From Aphrophora alni (taxonomy: Eukaryota; Arthropoda; Insecta; Hemiptera; Aphrophoridae): 64,000 nt of DNA. How positions within the stretch are numbered: the stretch's first letter is position 1; every line of letters begins with the position of its first letter. A model generated the notes under the pieces. That model was not told the origin of the DNA. It saw only the letters and a program-made list of their open reading frames with translations, and ran no database searches. The stretch lies in contig OY740773.1 of NCBI GenBank assembly GCA_963513935.1, forward strand, positions 95,403,291 through 95,467,290, read 5' to 3'. Of this stretch, positions 12,395-23,393 are shown in pieces. The position numbers and the translations under genes are program-made.

Positions 12395-12905
12395 TATAAA
12401 AAGGGAACCAAAACCAAATCAAAAGGATCTAAAACCAAATAAAAAAGAAATAAAATCAAATAAAAAGGAAATAAAATCAAATAAAAAATAAAATAAAAAA
12501 GGATCCAAAAGCAAATAACTATCAAAACCAAATAAAAAGGAACTAAAGCCAAAATATCTAAATAAAATAAAAAGGAACCAAAACAAAATAAAAAAAAACT
12601 AAATCAAAAGGTATCAAAACCAAATAAAAAGCAAACAAATCCAAATTAAATGCAAAAACAAATTAAAACCAAATAGAAAAGAAAACAAAAACCAATACAA
12701 AGCAATCGAAACCAAATAATAGAAACGAAAACCAAATAAAAAGGAACCAAAACCAACCTAATCAAAAGGAAGTAAAACCAAATCAATGGAATCAAAACCA
12801 AATAAAAGGAAACAAAATCAAATCAAAAGGAATAAAAAACAAATAAAAACGAACCGAAACCAAATAGAAACTAATCAAAACCAAAAATAGGAACCAAACT
12901 AATCG
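12395..12905 (+). repeat. Degenerate minisatellite, AACCAAATAAAAAGG-type units
   Basis: Roughly 25 irregular units of about 18-21 bp, based on AACCAAATAAAAAGGA. The mirror image lies at 16,145-16,640. Its T-rich strand gives long spurious hydrophobic frames (repeats of FYLVLxPF type), which are not genes. Confidence 0.85.
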
Positions 12906-12934
12906 ATACCATAAATGTCAGTTTCATTTCTCCT

Positions 12935-13045
12935 TATTTTTTTAAAGGCAAAAAACGTCTCGGTCATTATTGCCTTATACAAATTAGAAGAAAAGAATGT
13001 ACATATAATGAAGATGTCTAGCCCTTGAATATTCTAATAGCTTCA
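12935..13045 (-). repeat. Dispersed repeat family A, fragment in left arm
   Basis: On the minus strand it carries GCTATTAGAATATTCAAGGG, a spacer, and a GGCAATAATGACCGAGACG block, matching the 3' half of family A. It is inverted here because the whole arm is inverted relative to the right arm. Confidence 0.55.
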
Positions 13046-13489
13046 GTATCGAAGGAAACCGAAATTTACAAACAAAATGTCCATTAAAAAATACCGTCTT
13101 TCTTTATCTATTTCTTCTTGGTGAATTGCAAAGGTTAATGACACAAATCAGTGCGTAAAATTTCAAATGAAAAACTACAGTTAATGAATAATTTACAAAA
13201 AATAATAATAGTTTTTAGAGCTTATTTGAATAAATAAATACTGTTTTAAATCATCAACAAACTAAAAAAAGGTGTTGATTTAAATTTTTTTTACTAAAAA
13301 CTACCAAATTGGCATATATTTGGTTGGGCGAAGAATTTTTTTGTTTGGTTAGTATTTTGATTGTGAAGGAGTGTATCAGAAAAATTTTAAATCGTTGTTC
13401 CTCCTTTTGTTTCTGTTTCTCTTTAATTCGACTACTTAACTCAGAACGAAATCTTTGCAAAACTAATCAATAATGTGTTGAATAAATAG

Positions 13490-13755
13490 CTTGGCGTAAT
13501 AAGAAGTATGGCTGGGTTAAGGCTGAGAAGGTGGATACAGACAGAGACCCTTAATAGATGGAAGGAAAATTACAAAGAGACTTGAAATTTAGGCTCTTCA
13601 AACTATTCCCTAAAACAGCAGAAAATCTACTTTTGAAGTGTGACGTACTGGTACAAAGGAGACTAATGATCTTGGTCCGTCAGAGTAATCCCAAAGGAAT
13701 TAATGATCTGGTTCGATATGTTCAGTACTCCATAAACCATCCTGAACTAAACTAG
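13490..13755 (+). pseudogene. LINE C-terminal relic (left arm)
   Basis: A 65-codon open frame from 13,558 contains a segment FPKTAENLLLKCDVLVQRR. It resembles the end of Jockey/R1-type non-LTR retrotransposon ORF2, where a ...TAEHLLxxC...RRR... motif forms the last two ligands of a C-terminal CCHC-like knuckle. The first Cys pair is not readable in this frame. The tail NDLVRYVQYS before the stop also fits such a C-terminus. The upstream RT and RNase H domains are absent. A second, more diverged copy lies inverted in the right arm, so it was duplicated with the arm. Confidence 0.4.
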
Positions 13756-13898
13756 TCAGTTTCGAAATAGAAAGTACACAAAAAGATTTTTATACTATAT
13801 TTGCATGGTAAACTCCCAATACAAATAACAACAAAATAGATGCCTTATAAAAAACGTATAAAACATTTGACGATAAACACTACAAAAACTTTCTAACT

Positions 13899-15178
13899 CG
13901 CCCCATCCCCAAAACAATATAAAAACGAACTAAATGTAATAGTTATTTAGTTTCCAATAGATAAAAATGAACTATTAACCGTCCTTCAAAAAATGAAGTA
14001 TATTATATATATTTATATATTTGAAAAATAAGTGGCAAACTTCTGCTTCAGCGTTAATCGTATTTTATTTTAACTACATTATTTTATGATAATTTAAAAT
14101 TTGTAAAACCGATTTTGAGATTTGAGATCATGTACAATTCCATAGACGGATTTTTGGTTTCTACCTATATCTTTTGAGCCAAGATTTTTTTGGAAGGTGG
14201 TAAGTAAACGTTTAGTTTGGGTCCTTAAAGGCTACATGTTTTGGAAATGAGAGATAGAGTGTGTGTGCAATTTTTTTACACGTTTATTTTATTCTAACAT
14301 TGTCCCGTTTATATTAAGAATAAGATACTTTAAATCACCCATTCGTAATGGCATAATACACCTATGCTAATATAATATGCAATCACAATATTGAAGTTAA
14401 CACCCTCGTTTGATTGTACCAATTGCATGTAAATAATTAACAATTTAGTAAGATTGTTCCATTTATCTTACTGTTGACTTATCTCGAGGATTTACTAATT
14501 AAAATGTCAGCCAATTTGTTGCACCCAGCTAATTACTTGTAGGAACAATCACAGACATTTGGTTTGTTAGTTCTACCTAACTAATGATGTTGGCAAAACA
14601 AAGCCGTAAACTTGGAATCTAGTTGTTGGGAATTGTTTTATTCACTCTACTGTTATGTTATACATCTTAAATAACCGTGTTAGAAAGCTAGTCCTCCTAT
14701 AATCGTAATGTCGCTCACTAAAAGCACAATATTTTCTTTACTATGCACGATAAATAATAAAAGTATGAAAAGGTAAATGTATATTACAATTGATTAGAAC
14801 ACTCAAATGTTTCGCAAGTCTTTGAACGTTTATGATTGATTTTTTAAACCTGTCAACGATTCCACACGATCTCCTATTTTTTGCATCTCACACAATGTTA
14901 GCAATGTGTGTAATCAACGAAGAACTTATTTTGTTATTTATAACTTCAGTTATCAAATGATCTACGACTTACAACCATAAGATCGTTGTGTCTTTCGTTA
15001 CAACAGAAAAAAGTCCCAGCCTTATTAACGACACCCGAGTGATTTGAGTGTTACTTTACATTTTGATACTTAAAATTAAAATTAATATTAAAATTTGGTA
15101 CACGAAATTCATATTACAAAATGTTTATTGTGTAAGCTTTACACATTTATTCTGGTTCCAATATTTCAAATAACATTC
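13899..15178. other. Spacer between inverted-repeat arms
   Basis: 1.28 kb of AT-rich DNA with no open frame, repeat or motif that I recognise. If the arms are terminal inverted repeats of one transposon, this would be its interior, but it carries no transposase. Confidence 0.6.
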
Positions 15179-15354
15179 AGTTAGAAAGTTTTTGTCGTGT
15201 ATCTCCACCATTTATTGTACATTATCGTCAAATGTTGTATACGTCTTTTACAAGTTCATCTATTTTTTTGTTATTTGTATTGGAAGTGTATCTGGTACCA
15301 TGAAAATGCATTATAAAAGACTTTTTGTGTACTTTCTATTTATAAACTGGCTGG

Positions 15355-15560
15355 TTTAGTTCAGGATGGTATATGGAGTACTGAACATATCGAACCAGAT
15401 CATTAATTCCTTTGATATTATCCTGACGAACCAAAGATCATTAGTCTCCTTTGTACCAGTACGTCACATTTCAAAAGTAGATGTTCTGCTGTTTTAGGGA
15501 ATTGGTAAGAGAGTCTAAATGTCAAGTTTCTTTGTAATTCCTTTCATCTATTAAGGTTCA
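15355..15560 (-). pseudogene. LINE C-terminal relic (right arm)
   Basis: Mirror image of the relic at 13,490-13,755, read on the minus strand, with extra frame breaks. The segment encoding GINDLVRYVQYSI is conserved between the two copies. It is non-functional. Confidence 0.4.
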
Positions 15561-16059
15561 CTGTCTAGATCCACCTTCTCTGGCATGACCTTGCCATACT
15601 TCTTATTACGCCAAGCTATCTATTTAACACATTATTGATTAGTTTTGCACAGATTTCGTGCTGAATAAGTAGTCGAATTAAAGAGAAACAGAAACAAACG
15701 ATGGAAAAACGATTTAAAAATTTTCTGAAATACTCATTCACAATCAAAATACTAACTAAACAAAAAATTCTTCGTCAAACCAAATTATGCCAATTTGGTA
15801 GTTTTTAGTAAAAAAAGTTAAAATCAACATCTTTTTTTAGAGTTTGTTGATGATTTAAAACCATAATTATTTATTGAAATAAGCTCTAAAGACTGTTATT
15901 TTTTGTTTTTGTAAATTATTCATTAACTATAGTTTTTCATTTGAAATTTTATGCACTGATTTGTGCCATTAACCTTTGAATTTCACCAAGAAGAAATAGA
16001 TAAAGAAAGACGGATTTTTTTAATGGACATTTTGTTTGTAAATTTCGGTTTCCTTCGAT

Positions 16060-16165
16060 ACTGAAGCTATTAGAATATTCAAGGGCTAGACATCTTCATT
16101 ATATGTACATTCTTTTCTTCTAATTTGTATAAGGCAATAATGACCGAGACGTTCCTTTTCATTTT
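16060..16165 (+). repeat. Dispersed repeat family A, fragment in right arm
   Basis: Carries GCTATTAGAATATTCAAGGG, a spacer, and TTCTTCTAATTTGTATAAGG followed by CAATAATGACCGAGACG. This matches the 3' half of family A as seen at 17.9, 32.6 and 57.0 kb. Confidence 0.55.
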
Positions 16166-16640
16166 GGTTTTGATTAGTTTCTATTTGGTTTCGGTTCGTT
16201 TTTATTTGTTTTTGTTTCCTTTTGATTTAATTTTGTTTCCTTTTTATTTGGCTTTGATTCCATTGATTTGGTTATACTTCCTTTTAATTAGGTTGGTTTT
16301 GGTTCCTTTTTATTTGGTTATGGTTTATTTTTATTTGGTTTCGATTGCTTTGTATTGGCTTTGGTTTCTTTTCTATTTGGTTGTAATTTGTTTTTTGCTT
16401 TTGATTTGGATTTGTTTGCTTTTTATTTGGTTTTGATACCTTTTGATTTAGTTTTATTTTTATTTTGTTTTGGTTCCTTTTTATTTTATTTAGATATTTT
16501 GGCTTTAGTTCCTTTTTATTTGGTTTTGACAGTTATTATTTGGTTTTGGATCCTTTTTATTTGATTTTATTTCCTTTTTATTTGGTTTTAGATCCTTTTG
16601 ATTTGGTTTTGGTTCCCTTTTTTATTTTATTTTTTGTAGA
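16166..16640 (-). repeat. Degenerate minisatellite, T/G-rich strand
   Basis: Irregular TTTGGTTTTGATTCCTTTT-type units, mirror image of 12,395-12,905. Open frames here encode only Phe/Leu/Tyr/Trp-rich repeats and are not credible genes. Confidence 0.85.
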
Positions 16641-16700
16641 TTGGGGAGTGAGAAAGCTTATGTAATATTTTTTTTTTACAGTTTATAACACCCTATTTGA
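16639..16700 (+). repeat. Dispersed repeat family C, copy in right arm
   Basis: GATTGGGGAGTGAGAAAGCT followed by TTATGTAATATTTTTT, matching the copies at 5.24 kb and 59.12 kb. Confidence 0.6.
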
Positions 16701-17364
16701 GAAAATCGGAATCTATTCTCAGTATGCTCAAAATACACCCACTTAACAAGTTTAACGATAATTGGCCCACGGGTTTGATCTGTAGGCTGTTGAGGACTTT
16801 AAAGACACCAGAATCGGATGATAGACAAATGTAACTGAATTTTTTTTTTTTTTTTTTTTTTTTTATATTTATTATTATTTTTTTTATAGGGCCTGAAAAA
16901 GGGTGTTTCTGCTAACACTTGACACAGTTTTTCCCACCAATTACACAATTTTCTCTATATTACATAGGCTATATCAGAACTAAAACCTGATAATATTGTA
17001 GTCGTAAATATACACTATAAAAATTATAATTCCTTATAATCTGTTGTAGCATCCTATGATACATTTTGGTAAAATCATATATTATTGGAAATTTACTTAT
17101 TAGCTGTAATATTACAGCAGGGAAGATTATTGTGATCTATTATGTATACTCCCTAACATCTACAATACATTTATTATTTACCTTCAGGGTCATTATGGTC
17201 AGATTTGTAAGACAAATAACCGAAAGTCTGAATTCTGAAAATAAAGTGATTTAGTACTCTGCATTATACGTTATAACTAGGGTAATGGTAGTTTTATGAT
17301 GGCTTTTTTTTCTGTTAAATAATAGAAACTAGTCTACTTCTTTAAAGGAGTGCATTTGTATTGA

Positions 17365-17744
17365 TTTGTAATCAGATATTCAAATATATAAAACAAACTT
17401 TTTTTTGGCAGCTACTCTTGCAACTCATTTCAATGCATTATTGTTTCTGGAGAATAAAAAAAGGTCTAATGTTATCCTAATCTACATACACACAAAGCAA
17501 TGTTGTTTGAAATAAAATAATGGTTAATCGTTGAATCTGGGGTTGCAAAATAAACAACTTTTGAAAACCGGATCTTTGTTTTGTAGAATCTGATAAGAAA
17601 AATTTGAAATATAAATAGGTAAACGTGGATCATTCTTCTCACGCAAGCATATAAACAATCTTTCACTGCTTTTATTCTTGAATTTAAATCGTAATATCTG
17701 CTTTAATTTAGTTAGTTGTGTTTTAAATTACGTAATCTGGAGTT
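17365..17744. other. Continuation of dispersed repeat, then AT-rich DNA
   Basis: The first 80 bp still align with 660-735. The rest holds nothing recognisable. Confidence 0.4.
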
Positions 17745-17985
17745 CATTATAGCGAGTACGGACGAGGAAATCCCGAGGGGCCCTAACCGGATCATCGTGT
17801 TGTTTTGGGTTAGTTTCTTCTCTTTCATCTTTGCTATAAGGTATTTCTTGAGCAACTCTTGTTATCTTCCAACCTTAACGGTATTAAAATATTCGAGAGC
17901 TCTGGTTCTGTATTTTCTGTTTTTTCCTTACTTTTTTACGTGGTGATGGTGACCGAGAGGTTTTTCGACGACTTTAAGCAACAAG
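17745..17985 (+). repeat. Dispersed repeat family A, copy 2
   Basis: One of the longer copies. It begins near AATCCCGAGGGGCCC and continues through TGGGTTAG, CTCTTTCATCTTTGCTAT, CAACTCTTGTTATCTTCC, ATTAAAATATTCGAGAG, a T/C-rich stretch, GGTGATGGTGACCGAGAGG and ACTTTAAGCAACAAGGTG. Confidence 0.75.
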
Positions 17986-19932
17986 GTGAAAAAATCGTAG
18001 ATTAAAATATAACTAATAAACACACGAGTCACTTGTCCAAACTTATGGAAACACGCTTCTCTACAACAAACACCCTGCCTGCAACTAAAGGTTGGCCCAA
18101 CACATTGGGCTGAGATGATAGCAGGATATAATCACCAGTTCCTGGTCGATAGCTTAGCAAGAATGTTCGCACTATAGCTAATACTCAGCGATAGACTTAT
18201 TGCGTGTTATTTCTCAAGTTGACGAAGTATAGAGAAAGTTATGTGACAACTGAAACATGGATGGTTAATTATTTCTGAAATCTTCGTTTTGCGTTCCTCT
18301 GAATCCCCCAAAAAGGTTTATGGAATCTAATTTTGCTAGCTTCTAGCCTTTAAAGATGCAAACTAAAGATAATATCCATCTCCCTAAAATTTCCGACTGT
18401 GGAGTTATCAGGGAAAAAAACAGTGTATGGAGCTAATTACTCAAAATCGGTTTGGTGGTTTTAAATTAAGATGAAATAAGAAGAATAATATCCCAGACCA
18501 CTGCACTAAATTGAAAGTAAAAGTAAATTTTGGTTCAAGACTAACTGGTAAACAATTCTATTTCAATCAAAAACGATTTATATTCTTGTTACAAGCGAAA
18601 AATTTTACGATTTATGTGAATATCTTATAAAATATATGTTTATACTTTTTTTTAAAAGTTGATGAAGGGTGCACTTCCAAATTTATATATCTCTTAATCT
18701 CACATACAAAGTTCTCAAAAGGAAACTTGCCCCTCCCCTTAAATTTGTTAATAAATAAGATTGCTAAATATAATTTTTCTAATTTTTTGTAGTGACGAGC
18801 CCACGAATCTTTTATGAGCCTTCAATTTTCAGTTTTTCTCTTTAGAGGATGGGCAATTGGGAAGTAAATCAACACTTTCAGTTGGGACGTATCGTCATTT
18901 AATAAAACATTTTAAATGATCTAAAGAGATAAAAAAAGACACCAACAAAATTTGTATTGAGCCACCGTAAAATTTCAATTTTAATTTTATCTGTGTATGT
19001 TAACATAATCACGTTACTTGCCTCAATTTTCGTTACAATGGTTCAACCACATTTGTTTTAAAATCATTTTTCTTGTAAATGCTATATCACATGACCTACT
19101 TGACTGACTTCCTGGGTAGAAACATTAAAATAATATTGCCTAATTATAAAGAAGATTGCACAAACCGTGTTTAGCTACCTTGATTAACAACAACATTAAA
19201 GGAGGTGCACGTTTCTTTTCAGACACCCAGTGGTGATATTTAGATTTTGCTCTTGATTCTGTTTAAAAATAAAACATTGGAGGATTAAGTCAGTCTAGCA
19301 ACCTATTGTTGCATATGTAAATTAAATCTAGTGTTAGAAGAGGTGGATATAAAAGACTCAATCTTAATTATTGAAATACTGGTAAAGAAGAGAATCATAA
19401 ACTTGGCACGATTTATAAAGCTATAGTTTGATAGTTGAAATTGTACTCCTTGTTACTTGAAAAGTTGTAATCGTCTTACAAACGAAGAAAATCTATAATA
19501 AAAGTTGTATTTGAAACGAAACGCAGTTCTTCTATAAATTACATATAATTAATAATAATTCGAGTGTAACGTTTACCCTTATTTATTGAAGTAGAGAAAC
19601 TTTTGAAATACGTTGCAATGGAATAATTTGTCTAGACGCCAACAACTTATAAATAATGTATCTTTTCAAAGAATATTCCTGCAATAGATTTGTGAGCAAT
19701 CAGTACATTCGGCGGTTCATGAAATATTCATAACATACAACTACCAAAATAAAGATTACGCTATTCGTTATGGAAGGGTAAAATATTGTTTTATAGAGAA
19801 ACTTTTTTTAACTGATACAATAATCGAGCTTGAATGTATGTAATTTTACAGTTATTATAATTAGCATTTATTATACAAGTTCAATAGATTCTAAAAAATC
19901 AAAAAATCTATATTCTATTATGTCAATATGTA
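17986..19932. other. AT-rich sequence, no gene seen
   Basis: The stretch 18,040-18,200 is a little GC-richer but has no sustained open frame. No motif or repeat family was recognised. Confidence 0.45.
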
Positions 19933-20983
19933 CAGGGTTATTTTTAAGTATGGAAACGGCATAACTGAAAAGTAGTTGAAGGTTGAAACAAATGCGGATC
20001 TACATAATGTAGTTTAAGAAATTATACTTTTTTGTATGGATTTTTTGTCCGTTATATTGAATCAAAATAAATTTTTTAAATAAAAATGGATTTTCATGTA
20101 AAAATTGACAAGGAAAGCGATGGTGAAAGCAGTTTTACAATAAATGCCTTCGCTTTTTGAGTTACAAGCGATCAAAGTCGCAAGACGGAAAATTCGCGTT
20201 TGCAATAAAACGGGGTAAAATGCGCGATCAAAACTTTTCTTTTATTATTTGTCCTGTAGAATACATCCAATAACGAGCATTAAACAGTTTTAATAAAGTA
20301 ATAATAAACAATAACTAATAATTAACAACGCAACTACAAATGAAGTTGGCAATTGTTATTTAAATATTACCAATGTTAATTTTAAAATTAAAATAATTTT
20401 TTTCGATCATACATTATTAATACTATAAATTTTAGAAAGCATACAATTCTAAAAAAAAAATGTTGGATGTGCTTCCCCGGCTCTATAGATTGTCAATGCG
20501 CTTACCTCAAGTAATATCCGTTTATGAAAGTAGGCCTAGTTTACATCAGCTGTTTGCATTACGTTACAACATTGCAGCTCATTAACTACTCACTGTGTCT
20601 GTAAAATTACGTTGTAGAGGTTCATAATTATTGATTTCTGTTTCGTTATTGGTTGTATTCACAATGTTTCTAAGACGCATTTTACCCCGTTTTATTACTA
20701 ACGCAATTTTCCCGTCTTTTCGACTTTTAATGCTTATAACTAAAAACAAAGGCATCTATCGAAAAACTGCTTCCACAATCCTTGTCAAATTTTACATGAA
20801 AATCATTTATCACATGTCCACTTTCCTATATATAAAATTAATTTGATTCAATATGGCGGACAAAAATAAAAAAATTACAAAAAAGTATAATTTTTTAAAC
20901 TACATAGATCAGATTTTTTTTTGCCTGCAAGTACCTCTCATTTTTGCAATATAAACCTGTTTCCATACTTAAAAATCACCCTG
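19933..20983. mobile_element. Foldback / long-TIR non-autonomous element
   Basis: The ends are inverted copies starting CAGGGTKATTTTTAAGTATGG. The left arm spans about 19,933-20,228 and the right about 20,672-20,983, with moderate divergence. Internal landmarks shared between the arms include AACGGGGTAAAATGCG-type and TATATTGAATCAA-type blocks. The roughly 440-bp centre has no transposase. A TA dinucleotide precedes the left end, which would suit a Tc1/mariner-type target, but the right flank reads TC, so the target duplication is not proven. Confidence 0.75.
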
Positions 20984-22790
20984 TCTATATTTTTTACAAT
21001 CATCTGGAAATAAAAATGTGTTGAAAAACGGATTAAAATAAACTTACCTTCTCTTTATCGTAAGTAAAGTAAGTTATATTGAAGAACCAAGGAATCACGT
21101 AATAATGGTAATAGAAATAACTGAATTTTGTATCAACACAAGAATTATTAATAATTGGATGAGTGCCGCGAGGATTGTTCTATCTCGAACATTTGATATT
21201 TCATCTGTGCGTTTATTTATATGATTGTTGGTCAAACTGGTTAACCGATCTTTATAAAATTTATGAATGTTTTGGAAGAAGGTCGAACGTCAAATTTACA
21301 TAATCATTACATTTATTGTATTTCCATTTACAAAATGGCTGCCACTGAAACGATTTGCTACTCAATTTCAAAGATGGTCGCTGTTGATCCGTCTTGATAT
21401 AAATCGAGCGTTCAGAAGTAATAAATAAATATAATTGTGCCAATATGGCCTAAAAAACAGTTGTATCAAAAACTTAAAAAAAAACATTAAATTTTAACTG
21501 TTTCTAAAACGTTCACGGGAAATTTATACCTGATCGAAAAGCGTAAAAGTTCCTGACTAGTTACTTTGTTAACTTTTCACTTACGATAAATCGAACCTTT
21601 AAAAAAAAATAAGGTTTATAAAATCGTGAAAAAAAAATTATTATTGACATAATACTTACACTGTTTTTTCTCTTAAATTTCCTAAAACAATGATTTTACA
21701 TTTATGCAACTTGTATAAATCCATAAATGTGAATTACAGTAAAATATAAACAGTAGTCGGATCATCAACACTTCCAACAAATTTCAACCAGCCACCGAGG
21801 CCCATTAACGGTGGAAGTAAGGTTGGTTGTCCTGTTAAGGCTGCCAGATTTTCAACGCTTATACTGTGTGTTGTTTAATTATGTTCTCGAATTTTAAGGG
21901 GGGGGGGAATACAAAATAAAGAAGTCGTTTCCTATAAACATATCTGAAAACGCTTAGTTTTCCGCCAATCCGCCATTTTGTTTATTTACAAAGACAAATT
22001 AGGAAATTGCTATAATATTGTGGTCATACACCATATGAAAGGGAAAAAAGTTCCTAAAAAAAACGCTTTAATTATGCAATATATTACAAGACGATGTTTC
22101 AATCCAAACAACTTCTCCTTACAATGAGCTACGACTGACTGGAAAGTCTCACCCAAACAACAAGACAGCAATTTGATCACTCCCCAAATTCCAATGCCGT
22201 CACAATTTAATCAAAGACACAAATATGAAGACCATTAATACAACATGTGCTAAGCCTTAGTCGGATAATATATACCTAATATTATAAATAATGGTTAAAA
22301 AAATACAAAAACAGAACTGAAAATAAAATAACAAATAATAAAGGAAAACATAAACAACAACTAACAAGTAAATGAAATATCAATCAAATTAATAAAAAAC
22401 TGACAAATCAATGTGTAAAGAATTACAAAAATACGGTTATTTAAAAATTGATGACTACTCTTAAATTAAACTAAACACAGGTCAACTACAAATTAATTCA
22501 AGAAAATATGATTATCTAATTTTTATTATTCCTCAATGCAGCAAAGCAATTAATTGTATCCACTGGATTACTTTACTCTATAACGGATGCTTTTAAACTA
22601 TGTACGTTGTGGTAACTAACAGAAACCTCAATCATTAACTGCTCTCTCAAAATCAATAATATTAGTGGAATATTACTCTAGGAATTCTATAAAATTAAAG
22701 TTAATTTTACCATCATTAGCCTGAGTAGAGTTGACGATAACGGTATGATACTGTTCTGTATAATTTCATTTATGTATATGAAATTAATAC
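20984..22790. other. AT-rich sequence, no gene seen
   Basis: Contains a run of 10 G at 21,898-21,907. Segments such as ACAAAATGGCTGCCACTGAA near 21,330 look like old transposon sequence, but no family could be assigned. Confidence 0.45.
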
Positions 22791-22836
22791 ACAACGTTTC
22801 GAGAGTACGGATCAACTCTCTTTATCAAATGATAAA
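22791..22836 (-). other. Hammerhead-like motif, copy 3
   Basis: Read on the minus strand: TTGATAAA, a hairpin with a perfect 6-bp stem GAGAGT/ACTCTC around loop TGATCCGT, then GAAACGTTGTG. Stem II is the best preserved of the five loci. As in the others there is one nucleotide too many between the TGANRA block and the hairpin for a textbook hammerhead core. Confidence 0.45.
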
Positions 22837-23241
22837 ACTAGAACATGAGTAATATAAAAAAGGCCAACATAATAGGGTAGCCTGATATTTTAAATTCTTT
22901 GCAGGGGGTCACTTCAAGGTCCACTATAATCCTGGAGAGAGGGAACAAATTTTTATTCACACGAAAAAACCCGTTAGGTTACTACTCCGTTGGCATACAA
23001 TGTTGTGTTAGTTGACTGGTGTATGACACAGTTCAACTTCCTGTTTGATATTTATTATGTAGTTTTGTTAACTTGTGATTTCCCCACTCATATTTAGTCG
23101 TAGTTATTTTGGCAGTTGAGGCCTATTTTTAGGTCTGGGTTCCTTTCTAAAATTTTAGATATAATACTACTCGACAAAAATAAGGCATCATTTAGTATTT
23201 TAATTTTCAGATATTTTTTTTCGAAAACAATAATAATATAG

Positions 23242-23393
23242 TATAACAAATTTAACTTCACACAATTATAATTTAACTTTCTTTAATTATTCATTATAAA
23301 ATTAATTTTTAAAATCATTTACAATAAAAATCAATTATTGTCCAAATCTGATGCACTTTATACTTATACACTAACGTCTTAACCTACTATTCC
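23242..23393 (-). repeat. 3' LTR remnant
   Basis: Aligns to 29,407-29,560 of the 5' LTR, including the shared block ATTGTCCAAATCTGATGCAC and CTTATACAYTAACGTCTTAA. It stops at the terminal inverted repeat of the nested DNA transposon. The remaining ~1.03 kb of LTR is not found on the far side of that transposon. Confidence 0.85.

Larger units (their letters stand above)
11683..13898 (+). repeat. Left arm of a large inverted repeat
   Basis: About 2.2 kb that is the reverse complement of 15,179-17,364. The outer boundary is at TCAATACAAATGCACTCC (11683) and the inner boundary at TTCTAACT (about 13,898). A 190-bp sample around 13,560-13,750 differs from its partner at roughly one base in ten. 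Within the arm, in order, are a sequence shared with 435-735, an A-rich minisatellite, an inverted family A fragment and a LINE C-terminal relic. Confidence 0.9.
15179..17364 (-). repeat. Right arm of a large inverted repeat
   Basis: Reverse complement of 11,683-13,898 with substitutions and small indels. The inner boundary is at AGTTAGAAAG (15,179) and the outer boundary at TTGTATTGA (17,364). Similarity to the 435-735 copy continues about 80 bp past the outer boundary. This suggests the left arm is the truncated one and that the arm outer ends are not true transposon termini. Confidence 0.9.

Noticed and set aside
16125..16665. Three overlapping very hydrophobic frames that look like membrane proteins
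   Set aside because: They translate the degenerate TTTGGTTTT minisatellite; all three frames give the same kind of repeat, and the mirror copy at 12.4-12.9 kb is closed.
17986..18260. GC-richer patch as a host exon
   Set aside because: No frame stays open and no donor/acceptor pair brackets a coding stretch.
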